Notes: generated by a model not told the origin, from the letters alone. A DNA stretch of 64,000 bases from Duganella phyllosphaerae (GCF_001758785.1 NZ_LROM01000091.1:1-64000); one strand, 5' to 3'; positions 28,612 to 38,575 are shown, numbered from the stretch's first letter. A program made the numbers and translations.

Positions 28612-29670
28612 ATGAGCATCCAGACCGACAGCTTCACCGAACAGCGCATTATCGACGCGGCGCCCACGTCGCCCAACGAAGAGGCCATCGAACGGGCGTT
28701 GCGTCCCAAGCTCCTCGATGAATATGTCGGGCAGTCCAAGATCCGCGACCAGCTCGAGATCTTTATCGCCGCTGCGCGCAACCGCAAGGAGGCGCTCGAC
28801 CACACGTTGCTGTTCGGCCCGCCCGGTCTCGGTAAAACCACGCTGGCCAACATCATTGCGCGCGAGATGGGCGTGAACCTGCGCCAGACCTCGGGCCCGG
28901 TGCTCGAGCGTCCCGGCGACCTGGCGGCCATACTCACCAACCTCGAAGCCAACGACGTGCTGTTCATCGACGAGATCCACCGCCTGTCGCCGGTGGTCGA
29001 AGAAATTCTGTACCCGGCGCTCGAGGACTACCAGATCGACATCATGATCGGCGAGGGCCCGGCCGCGCGCTCGGTCAAGCTCGACCTGCAGCCGTTCACG
29101 CTGGTCGGCGCCACCACCCGCGCCGGCATGTTGACCAACCCGCTGCGCGACCGTTTCGGCATCGTGGCCCGCCTCGAGTTCTACAATACCGAGGAACTGA
29201 CCAAGATCGTCACCCGCAGTGCGGCACTGCTCAAGGCCAATATCCACCCCGACGGCGCGGTGGAAATCGCCCGCCGCGCCCGTGGCACGCCGCGTATCGC
29301 CAACCGCCTGCTGCGCCGCGTGCGCGATTACGCTGAAGTCAAAAGCAATGGCGACATCACCAAGGCCACGGCCGACGCCGCACTGGTCATGCTCGACGTC
29401 GATACCGTCGGCTTCGACGTCATGGACCGCAAGCTGCTCGAAGCGGTGCTGTTCAAGTTCGGCGGCGGCCCGGTGGGCGTCGGCAACCTGGCTGCGGCCA
29501 TCGGCGAAGCGGCCGACACCATCGAGGACGTACTTGAACCGTATTTGATCCAGCAGGGCTTTTTGCAGCGCACGCCGCGCGGGCGGGTGGCCACGCCTGC
29601 CGCGTACCGCCACTTTGGCGTGACGCCCCCGCGCACCAGCCCCAACGGCGAACTGTGGACGGACCTGTGA
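28612..29670 (+). CDS. ruvB: Holliday junction branch migration ATPase RuvB
   Basis: A 352-residue AAA+ motor. Walker [12 protein letters not shown], Walker [11 protein letters not shown], sensor 1 LVGATTRAG and the C-terminal winged helix ([15 protein letters not shown]...[14 protein letters not shown]) are present. It drives branch migration on RuvA-bound junctions. Its start lies 3 bp after the small overlapping gene, so its translation may be coupled to the inserted cassette. Its stop overlaps the next ATG. Confidence 0.97.
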   Translation: MSIQTDSFTEQRIIDAAPTSPNEEAIERALRPKLLDEYVGQSKIRDQLEIFIAAARNRKEALDHTLLFGPPGLGKTTLANIIAREMGVNLRQTSGPVLERPGDLAAILTNLEANDVLFIDEIHRLSPVVEEILYPALEDYQIDIMIGEGPAARSVKLDLQPFTLVGATTRAGMLTNPLRDRFGIVARLEFYNTEELTKIVTRSAALLKANIHPDGAVEIARRARGTPRIANRLLRRVRDYAEVKSNGDITKATADAALVMLDVDTVGFDVMDRKLLEAVLFKFGGGPVGVGNLAAAIGEAADTIEDVLEPYLIQQGFLQRTPRGRVATPAAYRHFGVTPPRTSPNGELWTDL

Positions 29671-30128
29671 TGCAGATCTGGGTCGATGCCGATGCCTGCC
29701 CGGCCGTGGTCAAGGACATCCTGTACCGCGTGGCAGACCGCATGCAGTTGCAGGTCACGCTGGTGGCCAACCAGTTACTGCGGGTGCCACCGTCGCGGTT
29801 CATCCGCTCGGTGCAAGTGCCGTCCGGCGCCGACGTGGCCGACCAGGAAATCGTGCGCCTCCTGGCGCCCGGCGACCTGGTGGTGACCGGCGACATTCCA
29901 CTGGCGTCAGACGTGTTGAAGAAGGGCGGTTATGCGCTGAATCCGCGCGGCGAGTTCTACACCAACGACAATATCGCCCAGATGCTGACCATGCGCGCCT
30001 TCATGGACGAGCTGCGCGGCAGCGGCGTCGATACCGGCGGCCCGGCCGCGTTCAGCCAGAGCGACCGCCAGAGCTTTGCCAACAGCCTGGATCGGCACTT
30101 GCGCAAGCACGCCACGCCGTCGGCTTAG
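29670..30128 (+). CDS. YaiI/YqxD family (UPF0178, DUF188) protein
   Basis: A 152-residue protein with the family start [20 protein letters not shown] and the conserved [15 protein letters not shown] and [12 protein letters not shown] motifs. The fold resembles NYN/PIN-like nuclease domains with Asp clusters; activity is not established. The ATG overlaps the ruvB stop (TGATG). The stop codon overlaps the convergent next gene. Confidence 0.9.
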   Translation: MQIWVDADACPAVVKDILYRVADRMQLQVTLVANQLLRVPPSRFIRSVQVPSGADVADQEIVRLLAPGDLVVTGDIPLASDVLKKGGYALNPRGEFYTNDNIAQMLTMRAFMDELRGSGVDTGGPAAFSQSDRQSFANSLDRHLRKHATPSA

Positions 30129-30502
30129 CCAGGCTTTTTGGGCACCATGGTCGGCACGAAGCGCGTCAGATAAATCGTCACACCGGCGCCGATCACCACC
30201 AGCAGCACTTGCAGTGCCGGCAGGTGCTGCAGGCGCCACAGCGAATACCCCATCGAGCACCACATGAAGATCAGCACCCAGACCTTGGCGCGCAGCGGCA
30301 TGCCGTGGCCGTTTTCGTAGTCGCGCAGGTATTTGCCGAACACGCGGTTGGTTTGCAGCCAATTGTGCATGCGCGAGGAACCGCGTGCGAAGCAGGCGGA
30401 CGCGAGCAGCAGGAACGGCGTGGTGGGCAGCAATGGTAGGAAGATGCCCAGCACGCCCAGCGCCACGGCGATCCATCCCACCAGGATCAGAAATATTTTC
30501 AT
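30125..30502 (-). CDS. YbaN family inner membrane protein (DUF454)
   Basis: A 125-residue membrane protein ([29 protein letters not shown]) with the family-specific [13 protein letters not shown] and about three to four hydrophobic segments; [21 protein letters not shown] is the conserved cytoplasmic part. The function is unknown. It is convergent with the UPF0178 gene, sharing four bases at the stops. The ATG at 30502 matches the family start. Confidence 0.9.
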   Translation of the reverse strand: MKIFLILVGWIAVALGVLGIFLPLLPTTPFLLLASACFARGSSRMHNWLQTNRVFGKYLRDYENGHGMPLRAKVWVLIFMWCSMGYSLWRLQHLPALQVLLVVIGAGVTIYLTRFVPTMVPKKPG

Positions 30503-30565
30503 CGTCGCGAATCGTAACACCTGTATCACTTGCGCAGAGAAAACGGGTATATTGGACGGTCCGAT

Positions 30566-30577
30566 GTTAGCGCTAAC
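30566..30577. promoter_or_regulatory. Palindromic operator upstream of the ThuA gene
   Basis: GTTAGCGCTAAC is a perfect 12-bp palindrome 27 bp before the ATG at 30604, overlapping a weak promoter (TTGGAC at 30552). Its form, with a central CG, is that of LacI-family operators; no such regulator gene is nearby. Confidence 0.55.
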
Positions 30578-30603
30578 TAAGTAAAAAATTCACGGAGACA
30601 ACC

Positions 30604-31392
30604 ATGCGAAAAATCCTGCAGGCCCTCATGTCCATTTTGGCCATCGCCGCCTTGCTGCTGGCCGCGCCCAGCCGCGCCGACAACCAGTACAAGATCCTGG
30701 TGTTCGCCATGCCCGGCAAATACCATTACGAATACATCCCGATTGCCCGCGACAGCCTGGAAAAACTGGGCAAGCTGCACTCGTTCGAGGTGGTGTACAC
30801 GCATCGTCCCGAGATGTTCGATGGCGACTTGAAGCAATACGCCACCATCGTGTTCCTCAACACGCCCGGGGAAGAGCTCAGCGAAGCGCGCCGTAAAAAA
30901 TTCGAGGACTATATGCGCAGCGGCGGCAACGCCATGCTGGTGCACCGCTCGTTGATCATTGCGCCCAACACCTGGCCATGGTTCGAGAAGCTGATCGGTC
31001 GCCGGGTGGGCAACCACCCGATGCTGCAAACCGGCGTGGCCTACGTGGTCGATAAAAAGTTTCCGGCCACGTTCGGCATACCCGAGCGCTGGATCTGGAG
31101 CGACGAGTGGTACATCTTCGACAATCCGCACGATATCGCGATCCACCCGGTACTGAACGTCGATGAAAGCACCTACGACCCGACCAAAATCTGGCCCGGC
31201 CAGACCACCCAGGGCATGGGCCGCGACCACCCGGTAGCGTGGTATCACACGCTGGAAGGTTCCCAACAAGGCGGCCGGGTATTCGTCACCGCGCTGGGCC
31301 ACAACGGCGAGATGTACCGCGACCCGCAATACCTGGCGCACCTGCTGGGCGGCATTTACTGGACCGCCACCGGCAAGGGCATCGCGCCATAA
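30604..31392 (+). CDS. Secreted ThuA-like domain protein
   Basis: A 262-residue protein with an N-terminal signal peptide (MRKILQALMSILAIAALLLAAPSRAD) and a ThuA-like class I glutamine-amidotransferase-type fold: KILVFAMPGKYHYEYIP, YATIVFLNTPGEEL, GGNAMLVHR, and the terminal VFVTALGHNGEMYRDPQYLAHLLGGIYW. Family members are linked to trehalose or other sugar catabolism, often as periplasmic proteins. A palindromic operator upstream suggests sugar-dependent repression. The exact substrate is unknown. Confidence 0.9.
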   Translation: MRKILQALMSILAIAALLLAAPSRADNQYKILVFAMPGKYHYEYIPIARDSLEKLGKLHSFEVVYTHRPEMFDGDLKQYATIVFLNTPGEELSEARRKKFEDYMRSGGNAMLVHRSLIIAPNTWPWFEKLIGRRVGNHPMLQTGVAYVVDKKFPATFGIPERWIWSDEWYIFDNPHDIAIHPVLNVDESTYDPTKIWPGQTTQGMGRDHPVAWYHTLEGSQQGGRVFVTALGHNGEMYRDPQYLAHLLGGIYWTATGKGIAP

Positions 31393-31521
31393 CTATTGCG
31401 CCACCAGCTCCACCTGCCGGTTGAGCGCGCGGCCCGGTTCGGCGTGGTTGCTGGCCACCGGCGCGTAGTTGGCGCTGCCGTGCGCCAGCAGGCGCATCGA
31501 AGGTCCGCCTGCAGCCTGCGT
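31393..31521 (-). pseudogene. Remnant of an OmpA C-terminal domain
   Basis: The minus strand encodes AHGSANYAPVASNHAEPG followed by RALNRQVELVAQ and a stop. This is the recognisable end of an OmpA-like peptidoglycan-binding domain (the GYG...PVASN...GRA.NRRVE pattern). No upstream part of such a domain is found: the preceding DNA encodes the DUF2147 protein in another frame. It is best read as the leftover 3' end of a deleted gene. Confidence 0.65.
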
Positions 31522-31979
31522 TAGTCCTGCCGCACCCAGGTCTGCGAGCGGCCCAGCATCGGCGTGCCGATGTAGCCGCGCACGCTCAGTTTCTTGCCGC
31601 CGTCGGTCAGGTGCATCTTGCTCTTGTAGGTTTTGCCCTTGGCCGGGTCGAGAATTTCGCCGCCCGTGTATTCGTCGCCGTCTTTCTTCAGTCCGGTGAG
31701 GATCACCATGCCGGTGATCGGCTGGTCCTTCTTGGCGCCTTCGCATTTTACGCACAGCGGATTCTGGTCTTCGCCGGCGTCGCGGTACAGTTTTTCGATC
31801 TGGCCTTGCAGCACGCCGTTGGTGTCGGTGATGCGGATCAGCGCCTTGGGCTTGTTGGTTTCGTCGTCGATGTTTTGCCACAGTCCCACCGGCGAGGCCA
31901 GGTCGGCGGCGTGGGCAAGCGGGGCTGCAAAAGCGAACAGGGCGGTAGCGGCGGCAGCGGTGGCGGCAAGCAGTTTCAT
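31521..31979 (-). CDS. DUF2147 domain protein, exported
   Basis: A 152-residue protein with a signal peptide (MKLLAATAAAATALFAFAAPLAHA) followed by the DUF2147 pattern: SPVGLWQNIDDETNKPKALIRI, GQIEKLYRDAGEDQNPLCVKCEG, MVILTGLKKDGDEYTGGEILDPAKGKTY and VRGYIGTPMLGRSQTW. The family is thought to bind small ligands in the cell envelope; the role is unknown. GGAG lies 7 nt before the ATG at 31979. It is divergent from the YheO-type regulator. Confidence 0.92.
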   Translation of the reverse strand: MKLLAATAAAATALFAFAAPLAHAADLASPVGLWQNIDDETNKPKALIRITDTNGVLQGQIEKLYRDAGEDQNPLCVKCEGAKKDQPITGMVILTGLKKDGDEYTGGEILDPAKGKTYKSKMHLTDGGKKLSVRGYIGTPMLGRSQTWVRQD

Positions 31980-32103
31980 GATCGGTCTCCAATGGTTGTT
32001 GTGCAACCATTATACGAACTGTGCTGCGCAACAGGGCTGCGGCGCGCTGGATTAGAGGATGACATCGAAACGCTGCACCACGGGCCTCGACACGGGAAGG
32101 GTA

Positions 32104-32133
32104 TTGTACAAAAAGTCCAAAACAAGATAAAAT
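32104..32133 (+). promoter_or_regulatory. Promoter of the YheO-type regulator gene
   Basis: TTGTAC (32104-32109) and TAAAAT (32128-32133) with 18-bp spacing. The -10 ends 6 nt before the ATG at 32140, so the transcript is predicted to be leaderless. Confidence 0.6.
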
Positions 32134-32139
32134 GTTTTG

Positions 32140-32766
32140 ATGAAAAAGACTTCCGAACACCACAACCTGCTGGCCCAGTTGCAGCAGGTGGCCGATGGCC
32201 TGGGCAAGACCCTGGCGCCTTTTTGCGAAGTGGTGCTGCACGACCTGACCGAGCCGGACCACGCCATCCTGGCGATCCATAACAACCTGTCCGGGCGTAG
32301 CGTGGGCGAACCCGCCACCGAGCTGGGCCTGGCGCGCGCCGCCGACCCAGGCGTCGACCAGGTGATCGCCAACTACCCGAACACCTTTCCCGACGGCCGC
32401 CTGGCCAAGAGCACGTCGGTCGGCATCAAGGACAGCGACGGGCGCTACGTGGCCGCGCTGTGCCTGAACGTCGATCTCACCGTGTTCCGCAGCCTCAACA
32501 CCATGCTCACGCAATTCGGCAGCGTCGATAGGGCCGCTGCCGTCAACGACACGCTGCAACCCACCGGGGCCGAAGCCATCCGCCTGCGCATCGACGACTT
32601 CGCCGCCCGCCACGGCACCACCCCGCGCGCGCTCAAGACCGACGAGCGCCGCGCGCTGATGGGTGAGCTCAAGGACAGTGGGCTGTCCGACGTGAGGCGG
32701 GCGATGGATATCGTTGCCGCGTATCTTAACGTCTCCCGCGCCACCGTCTACAACGATGCCCGCTAA
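32140..32766 (+). CDS. YheO-like PAS / DauR-type HTH transcriptional regulator
   Basis: A 208-residue regulator. The N-terminal YheO-like PAS domain (FCEVVLHDLTEPDHAILAIHNN, SVGIKDSDGRYVAALCLNVDLT) senses an unknown ligand, and the C-terminal helix-turn-helix (DSGLSDVRRAMDIVAAYLNVSRATVYND) binds DNA. Relatives such as DauR control amino-acid catabolism. It lies directly upstream of a PLP-dependent hydroxyaspartate/threonine lyase gene, its likely target. An ATG at 32140 preceded by TTG was taken as the start. Confidence 0.9.
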   Translation: MKKTSEHHNLLAQLQQVADGLGKTLAPFCEVVLHDLTEPDHAILAIHNNLSGRSVGEPATELGLARAADPGVDQVIANYPNTFPDGRLAKSTSVGIKDSDGRYVAALCLNVDLTVFRSLNTMLTQFGSVDRAAAVNDTLQPTGAEAIRLRIDDFAARHGTTPRALKTDERRALMGELKDSGLSDVRRAMDIVAAYLNVSRATVYNDAR

Positions 32767-32774
32767 AAGCGCGG

Positions 32775-32904
32775 CCAGGGCGTCGTTGCAGCCCCTTGCC
32801 GTGCGTTCGCACTGTCTGCGGCGCTGCGCCTCGCCCTGACCAGGGCGTCGTTGCAGCGCCTTGCCTTGCGTTCGCACTGTCTGCGGCGCTGCGCCTTGCC
32901 CTGA
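32775..32904. repeat. Two tandem copies of a 65-bp sequence
   Basis: Units 32775-32839 and 32840-32904 both start CCAGGGCGTCGTTGCAGC and end CCCTGA, and differ at only a few positions. They fill the gap between the regulator and the lyase. A looser resemblance is seen to 26290-26345. Origin and function are unknown. Confidence 0.85.
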
Positions 32905-32931
32905 CCACGCTTTACAACTAAAGGAAGAATC

Positions 32932-33900
32932 ATGAACGAACAGGTTTTGCCCACTTATGCCGACGTAGTGGCGGCGTCGGAGCGGATTGCCGGGGTGGCG
33001 CACCGCACGCCGGTGATGACGTCGCGCACTGCCGATAGCGAGCTCGGTGCGCAGGTGTTTTTCAAGTGTGAAAACTTGCAGCGCATGGGGGCGTTCAAGT
33101 TCCGTGGCGCCTACAATGCGCTGGCCAAATTCGATGAGGCGCAGCGGCGTGCCGGTGTTGTCGCTTTTTCGTCCGGCAACCATGCGCAGGGCATCGCCCT
33201 GTCGGCGCAGTTGGCTGGCATTCCGGCCACCATCATCATGCCGCACGACGCGCCGCCGTCGAAAATCGCCGCCACCCGCGGCTATGGCGCCGACGTGGTG
33301 CTGTACGACCGCTACACCCAGGACCGCGAACAGATCGGCCGCGACCTGGCCCAGCAGCGCGGCATGACCCTGATCCCGCCGTACGACCATGCCGACGTGA
33401 TCGCTGGCCAGGGCACGGCCGCCAAGGAATTGTTCGAGGAGGTCGGCCAGCTCGATGCGCTGTTCGTGTGCCTGGGCGGCGGCGGTCTGCTCAGCGGCTC
33501 GGCGCTGTCCACGCGCGCGCTGTCGCCTGCGACCAAACTCTACGGGGTGGAGCCGGAGGCCGGCAACGACGGTCAGCAATCGTTCCGCAGCGGCAGCATC
33601 GTCCACATCGACACCCCGAAGACGATTGCGGACGGCGCCCAGACCCAGCACCTGGGCAACCTGACGTTCCCCATCATCTGCCGCGATGTCGACGATATTC
33701 TGACGGTGAGCGACGCCCAGCTGCGCGCCGAAATGCGTTTTTTTGCCGCGCGCATGAAGCTGGTGGTCGAACCGACCGGCTGCCTGGGCCTGGCCGCCGC
33801 GCGCGCCATGAAGGCGCAACTGCAAGGCCAGCGCGTGGGCATCATCATCAGCGGCGGTAATGTCGACGTGGCGCGCTACGCCGAGCTGCTGGCCGGGTGA
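32932..33900 (+). CDS. PLP-dependent threo-3-hydroxyaspartate ammonia-lyase / threonine dehydratase family
   Basis: A 322-residue fold-type II PLP enzyme. The PLP lysine is in RMGAFKFRGAYNAL, the phosphate-binding loop in LGGGGLLSG, and SSGNHAQGIAL is conserved. Sequence features match the group of threo-3-hydroxy-L-aspartate ammonia-lyase, serine racemase and catabolic threonine dehydratase without a regulatory ACT domain. Pairing with a DauR-like regulator favours a catabolic role. The substrate is inferred from family only. Confidence 0.9.
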   Translation: MNEQVLPTYADVVAASERIAGVAHRTPVMTSRTADSELGAQVFFKCENLQRMGAFKFRGAYNALAKFDEAQRRAGVVAFSSGNHAQGIALSAQLAGIPATIIMPHDAPPSKIAATRGYGADVVLYDRYTQDREQIGRDLAQQRGMTLIPPYDHADVIAGQGTAAKELFEEVGQLDALFVCLGGGGLLSGSALSTRALSPATKLYGVEPEAGNDGQQSFRSGSIVHIDTPKTIADGAQTQHLGNLTFPIICRDVDDILTVSDAQLRAEMRFFAARMKLVVEPTGCLGLAAARAMKAQLQGQRVGIIISGGNVDVARYAELLAG

Positions 33901-34105
33901 GCCATGCCCCCTAGCGGTGGCGTCAGATGCTCGTGAGCTTCAAGCGGAAGTTAGCGACCAGCCGGCCCGGCGCCCTGGGCATCTCCACCACCGAGGTGAC
34001 ACACCATGTCCGCCGCTGGTGGGGCCAGACCTGCGCTGGCGAACGCCAGGGCAATGCGCAGCGCGCTGGAACGGCCTGGTGCGGCGCTGCCGCTGATCCA
34101 GTGGT

Positions 34106-35674
34106 TCATGGTGTGTCGGTGTCGGTGTCGGTGTCGATAATGCCCAGCGCCTGGTACATCGGTAAATAATGGCGTTCGAAAATGCCGGCCTTGCGCAGCA
34201 CTTCGGCCTGGTATTCGCCGGCCGTGGCCAGCGGCTTGCCTTCCTTGTGCAGCGGCACGTTCTGCGCCGCCAGCAGCGGACCGGCGAAGTCGCTCCAGGC
34301 GCTGGCGCCATGCAGGCCATGCGCCTGCGCCAGCAGGAACAACTGCGGGATGCGCGGCATCGCCAGGCCGCCGCCCACCAGCGCCGACGCCATGTGCTGG
34401 ATCTCGCCGCAGCTGCGTGCGCGCTCGAACAACGCCAGGTTCAGGCGCCGGCTGGCGGCGCTGGCACTGGCTGCCGCGTCCGGCGCCTGGGCTGGCGCCA
34501 GCACGCCCATGCCGCACAGGATGAACACCGCTTCGAACAGCTGGCGCAGGCCGCCGCGCATCGGCACCAGCCGTTCCAGCTCGGCCACGGTGCGCGCCTG
34601 GTGGTCTTGCAGGGCGTCGAGCAGGGGCGCATACATGTCCTGCTTGAGGGCGATCTCGAACGCGCCGGTGCGTACGGTGAGGTCGACGTCGGCGCGCGGC
34701 ATCACCAGCACCACGCGCTGGCTGCGCATCACCGCTTCGTGTTGCGCCGGGCTCAGCTGGCACTCGCCGGCTGCGGTGTTGATCCAGTAGTCGCGCCGAA
34801 AACTCTGGTTGAGCATCACGTCGCGCACGCCCTGGCGCTGCACCGGGTCCGGCAACTGCGCCAGCAGCGCGCGTTGCGGTGCGGTGAGGTTCAACGGGTC
34901 GAGCTGGTCCAGGTGGTGGGCCGGGCAGGCATACGCCAGGCCGGCTGCGGCCAGGGTGGCGGCTTGTTCGGCGAAGTCGACCGGCTGCCAGTCGGCGTTG
35001 AAAAATTCGTGGGCCAGGTAGCGGTGGTCGTGGTTGCGCAGGCCTGCCAGCATGTCTGCCACGTGTGGATACGCCGCCAGGTAGGCGGGACGAGTGGCCA
35101 GCAGCTTGTCGGCAAAGTCGAGCGCGGCGTCGATACGGCGCTCGAGGCCGGTGCCGGGCGCGGTCGTGCGGTCGATGTAGCCGCTCAGCAGGTTGCGCAG
35201 CGGCACCATCGGCGCCCAACCCGGCTGGCAGTTGTAGCTCATGTACAACACGCCGCCCGGTTTGAGCTTGCGGTGCACGAAGTCGAGCAGCAGGGCGCGG
35301 TTGGCAGGCGAGACCCAGCTCCACACGCCATGCACGGCGATGAAGTCGAAGTCGGGCAGGTCGGTGCGGACGCAATACTCGGCAAACGACTGGTCCGCCA
35401 ACTGGGCGTTGCTGCCGGCGGCCTGCGCCAGTTGCGCGGCATAGCCGGCCTGGGCGGGATTGAAATCGGTGCCGTGCCAGGCCACAGCGCTGGCGGCCGC
35501 ATGAATATTGGTGGAGAGCCCCTGGCCGAAGCCCAGCTCGCAGGCGGTGGCCACGGACGGCATGGGCACGCCGGCATGGGCCAGCGCCATCGCCGCATGC
35601 AGCGGGCCGAGCTCGCGATAGTAGCCGTGGGTGTAGTCGATGCCCGCCACGTAGCCACCAGTACCCTGCGTCAT
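34106..35674 (-). CDS. Class I SAM-dependent methyltransferase with methyltransferase regulatory domain
   Basis: A 522-residue protein: an N-terminal Rossmann methyltransferase (SVATACELGFGQGLSTNIHA as SAM loop, DFIAVHGVWSWV) and a long C-terminal regulatory domain (VRDVMLNQSFRRDYWIN...GGLAMPRIPQLFLLAQ). Such proteins occur beside surface polysaccharide or secretion genes; the substrate is unknown. The ATG at 35674 was chosen over an upstream TTG. The C-terminus ends DTDTDTDTP, encoded by a hexanucleotide repeat, so its length may vary between strains. Confidence 0.9.
   Translation of the reverse strand: MTQGTGGYVAGIDYTHGYYRELGPLHAAMALAHAGVPMPSVATACELGFGQGLSTNIHAAASAVAWHGTDFNPAQAGYAAQLAQAAGSNAQLADQSFAEYCVRTDLPDFDFIAVHGVWSWVSPANRALLLDFVHRKLKPGGVLYMSYNCQPGWAPMVPLRNLLSGYIDRTTAPGTGLERRIDAALDFADKLLATRPAYLAAYPHVADMLAGLRNHDHRYLAHEFFNADWQPVDFAEQAATLAAAGLAYACPAHHLDQLDPLNLTAPQRALLAQLPDPVQRQGVRDVMLNQSFRRDYWINTAAGECQLSPAQHEAVMRSQRVVLVMPRADVDLTVRTGAFEIALKQDMYAPLLDALQDHQARTVAELERLVPMRGGLRQLFEAVFILCGMGVLAPAQAPDAAASASAASRRLNLALFERARSCGEIQHMASALVGGGLAMPRIPQLFLLAQAHGLHGASAWSDFAGPLLAAQNVPLHKEGKPLATAGEYQAEVLRKAGIFERHYLPMYQALGIIDTDTDTDTP
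34113..34136. repeat. Hexanucleotide microsatellite in the 3' end of the methyltransferase gene
   Basis: GTGTCG is repeated four times. On the coding strand this gives Asp-Thr repeats immediately before the stop. Copy-number change would stay in frame. Confidence 0.85.
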
Positions 35675-35737
35675 TGCGAGCCTTGTCAAAGAGATATCGG
35701 CTCATTCTAGCAGGGAAGCCTGATCGCGTGGGCGAAA

Positions 35738-35760
35738 AAAAGGCCGCCCGGAGGCGGCCC
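35738..35760 (-). terminator. Terminator of valS
   Basis: GGCCGCC (35742-35748) and GGCGGCC (35753-35759) form a stem; on the minus strand a T run follows. It lies just after the valS stop. Confidence 0.88.
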
Positions 35761-35782
35761 TGCAGGGCTAGGAGATAAGCTA

Positions 35783-38575
35783 TCAGGCCGGCAGCTTGGC
35801 CAGCTGCTCGCGCACCTTGTCCAGCGTGGCCGAGAAGTTGGCGACCCGTTCCTTCTCTTGCGCCACCACTTCCACCGGCGCGCGGGCGACGAAACTCTGG
35901 TTCGACAGCTTGCCGTTGGCCTTGGCGATCTCGCCTTCGACACGGGTGATTTCCTTGGACAGGCGCTCGCGCTCGGCCTTCACGTCGATCTCGACCTTGA
36001 GCATCAGCTTGGTCGTGCCGACAATCGCCACCGCTGCCGGCGAATCGGGCAGGGCGTCGACGATCTGCACTTCGGCCAGCTTGCCCAGCGCCTGGATGTA
36101 CGGCGCGCACAGGGCCAGCGCCGCCTTGTCGGCAGCACTGGCCGGCTCGACGATCAGCGGCACGCGCAGCGATGGCGCCAGCTGCATTTCGCCGCGCAGG
36201 TTGCGGGTAGCGTCGATCAGCGATTTCAGTTGCAGCATCCACGCTTCGGCCGCTTCGTCGATATTGGCGGTGTCGGCGATCGGGTACGGCTGCATCATGA
36301 TGGAGTCGCCCGACTTGCCGGCCAGCGGCGCGACCGCCTGCCACAGCGCTTCGGTGACGAACGGAATCACCGGATGGGCCAGGCGCAGCACCACTTCCAG
36401 CACGCGCAACAGCGTGTGGCGGGTGGCGCGCTGCTGGCCTTCGGTGCCGTGCTGTACCTGCACCTTGGCCACCTCCAGGTACCAGTCGCAGTACTCGTCC
36501 CAGACGAACTTGTAGATGGTGGAAGCGATGTTGTCGAAGCGGTAGTCTTCGAAGCCCTTGGCCACGTCCAGCTCGGCCTTTTGCAGCATCGAGATGATCC
36601 ACTTGTCGGCGTTCGACAGGTCGGCATCGCTGGCGCTGCAATCCTTTTCTTCCGTGTTCATCAGCACGAAGCGGGTGGCGTTCCACAGCTTGTTGCAGAA
36701 GTTGCGGTAGCCTTCGGCACGGCCCAGGTCGAAGTTGATGTTGCGGCCCAGCGAGGCGTACGACGCCATGGTGAAGCGCACGGCGTCGGTGCCGTAGGCG
36801 GCGATGCCTTCCGGGAATTCCTTGCGCGTGGCTTTCTCGATTTTTGGCGCGGTGCGCGGATCCATCAGGCCGGTGGTGCGCTTGGCCACCAGCGCGTCGA
36901 TGCCGATGCCGTCGATCAGGTCGATCGGGTCGAGCGTATTGCCCTTGGACTTGGACATTTTCTGGCCGGTCGAATCGCGCACCAGGCCATGCACGTACAC
37001 GGTTTCGAACGGCACTTTGCCGGTGAAGTGGAGGGTGAACATCACCATGCGCGCCACCCAGAAGAAGATGATGTCGAAACCGGTGACCAGCACCGACGAC
37101 GGCAGGAACGCTTTCAGGTCCGGCGTTTCGTCGGGCCAGCCCAGGGTGGAGAACGGCACCAGTGCCGACGAGAACCAGGTGTCGAGCACGTCGGCGTCGC
37201 GGCGCAGCGGGCCGGTGCTGCCAGCGGCCTGCTGCTTGGCCTGCGCTTCGGCCTCGGTCTTGGCGACAAAGATGTTGCCGGCTTCGTCGTACCAGGCCGG
37301 GATTTGATGGCCCCACCACAGCTGGCGCGAGATGCACCAGTCCTGGATGTTGTTGAGCCACTGGTTGTAGGTGTTGCTCCAGTTCTCGGGCACGAACTTG
37401 ATGTCGCCGCTGGCCACTTTTTCCAAGGCTATTTCAGCGATCGACTTGCCGGGGAAGAAGGTGCCTTCCGGCGCCGGCTTGCTCATGGCGACGAACCACT
37501 GGTCGGTGAGCATCGGCTCGATCACCACGCCGGTACGGTCACCGCGCGGCACCATCAGCGTGTGTTTCTTGACGTCTTCGAGCAGGCCGGCCGCTTCGAG
37601 GTCGGCGACGATCTGCTTGCGCGCGACGAAACGGTCCATGCCGCGATATTGTTCCGGTGCCTCGTCGTTGATCTTCGCTTCGAGCGTGAAGATCGACAGC
37701 ATCGGCAGGTTGTGGCGCTGGCCGACCGCGTAATCGTTCTGGTCGTGGGCAGGCGTGATTTTCACGCAGCCGGTGCCAAAAGCTTTATCGACGTATTCGT
37801 CGGCGATGATCGGGATCGCGCGGCCCACCAGCGGCAGGGTCAGCATCTTGCCCACCAGCGCAGCGTAGCGCTCGTCGGTGGGATCGACCGCCACGGCGAC
37901 GTCGCCGAGCATGGTTTCAGGACGGGTGGTGGCCACCGTGATGGTGCCCGAACCGTCGGCCAGCGGGTACTTGATGTACCACATCGAGCCTTCTTCTTCC
38001 TTGGATTCCACCTCGAGATCGGAGACGGCCGTGCCCAGCACCGGGTCCCAGTTGACCAGGCGCTTGCCACGGTAGATCAGGCCCTGTTCGTGCAGGCGCA
38101 CGAAGACGTCGGTGACGACCTTCGAACGGGTTTCGTCCATGGTGAAGTATTCGCGCTGCCAGTCGGGCGAGGCGCCCAGGCGGCGCATCTGGCCGGTGAT
38201 GGTGGAGCCCGATTTTTCCTTCCACTCCCACACGCGCTTGATGAATTCGTCGCGGCCGAGGTCGTGGCGCGAAATCTTCTGCGCGTCGAGCTGGCGCTCC
38301 ACCACGATCTGGGTGGCGATGCCGGCGTGGTCGGTGCCCGGGATCCAGGCCGTGTTATGGCCGAGCATGCGGTGGTAGCGCGTCAGGCCATCCATGATGG
38401 TCTGGTTGAACGCGTGGCCCATGTGCAGGGTGCCGGTGACGTTCGGCGGCGGCAGCTGGATGCTGAAAGAAGGTTTGCCGGCGTCGAGGGTGGCGGTGTA
38501 ATAACCGCGCGATTCCCACTCGGTGCGCCAGAATTGTTCAATGTCGGCAGGCTCGAAAGACTTGGCTAATTCCAT
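35783..38575 (-). CDS. valS: Valyl-tRNA synthetase
   Basis: A 930-residue class I synthetase. The start [20 protein letters not shown] is typical; HIGH is HMGH in [14 protein letters not shown] near residue 50 and KMSKS is in [10 protein letters not shown] near residue 538. The editing domain lies between. A C-terminal coiled coil ([21 protein letters not shown]) contacts the tRNA. The ATG at 38575 was chosen because upstream codons lack family character. A TATAAT on the minus strand (38606-38611) is the probable -10. Confidence 0.97.
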   Translation of the reverse strand: MELAKSFEPADIEQFWRTEWESRGYYTATLDAGKPSFSIQLPPPNVTGTLHMGHAFNQTIMDGLTRYHRMLGHNTAWIPGTDHAGIATQIVVERQLDAQKISRHDLGRDEFIKRVWEWKEKSGSTITGQMRRLGASPDWQREYFTMDETRSKVVTDVFVRLHEQGLIYRGKRLVNWDPVLGTAVSDLEVESKEEEGSMWYIKYPLADGSGTITVATTRPETMLGDVAVAVDPTDERYAALVGKMLTLPLVGRAIPIIADEYVDKAFGTGCVKITPAHDQNDYAVGQRHNLPMLSIFTLEAKINDEAPEQYRGMDRFVARKQIVADLEAAGLLEDVKKHTLMVPRGDRTGVVIEPMLTDQWFVAMSKPAPEGTFFPGKSIAEIALEKVASGDIKFVPENWSNTYNQWLNNIQDWCISRQLWWGHQIPAWYDEAGNIFVAKTEAEAQAKQQAAGSTGPLRRDADVLDTWFSSALVPFSTLGWPDETPDLKAFLPSSVLVTGFDIIFFWVARMVMFTLHFTGKVPFETVYVHGLVRDSTGQKMSKSKGNTLDPIDLIDGIGIDALVAKRTTGLMDPRTAPKIEKATRKEFPEGIAAYGTDAVRFTMASYASLGRNINFDLGRAEGYRNFCNKLWNATRFVLMNTEEKDCSASDADLSNADKWIISMLQKAELDVAKGFEDYRFDNIASTIYKFVWDEYCDWYLEVAKVQVQHGTEGQQRATRHTLLRVLEVVLRLAHPVIPFVTEALWQAVAPLAGKSGDSIMMQPYPIADTANIDEAAEAWMLQLKSLIDATRNLRGEMQLAPSLRVPLIVEPASAADKAALALCAPYIQALGKLAEVQIVDALPDSPAAVAIVGTTKLMLKVEIDVKAERERLSKEITRVEGEIAKANGKLSNQSFVARAPVEVVAQEKERVANFSATLDKVREQLAKLPA

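Noticed and set aside
33901..34105. Short plus-strand frame (from about 33927) whose beginning, LATSRPG...ISTTEVT, faintly resembles the start of a DUF2442 protein
   Set aside because: The resemblance is a few residues, the rest of the frame does not fit and would need a frameshift. It may be a decayed remnant, but this cannot be supported by eye.
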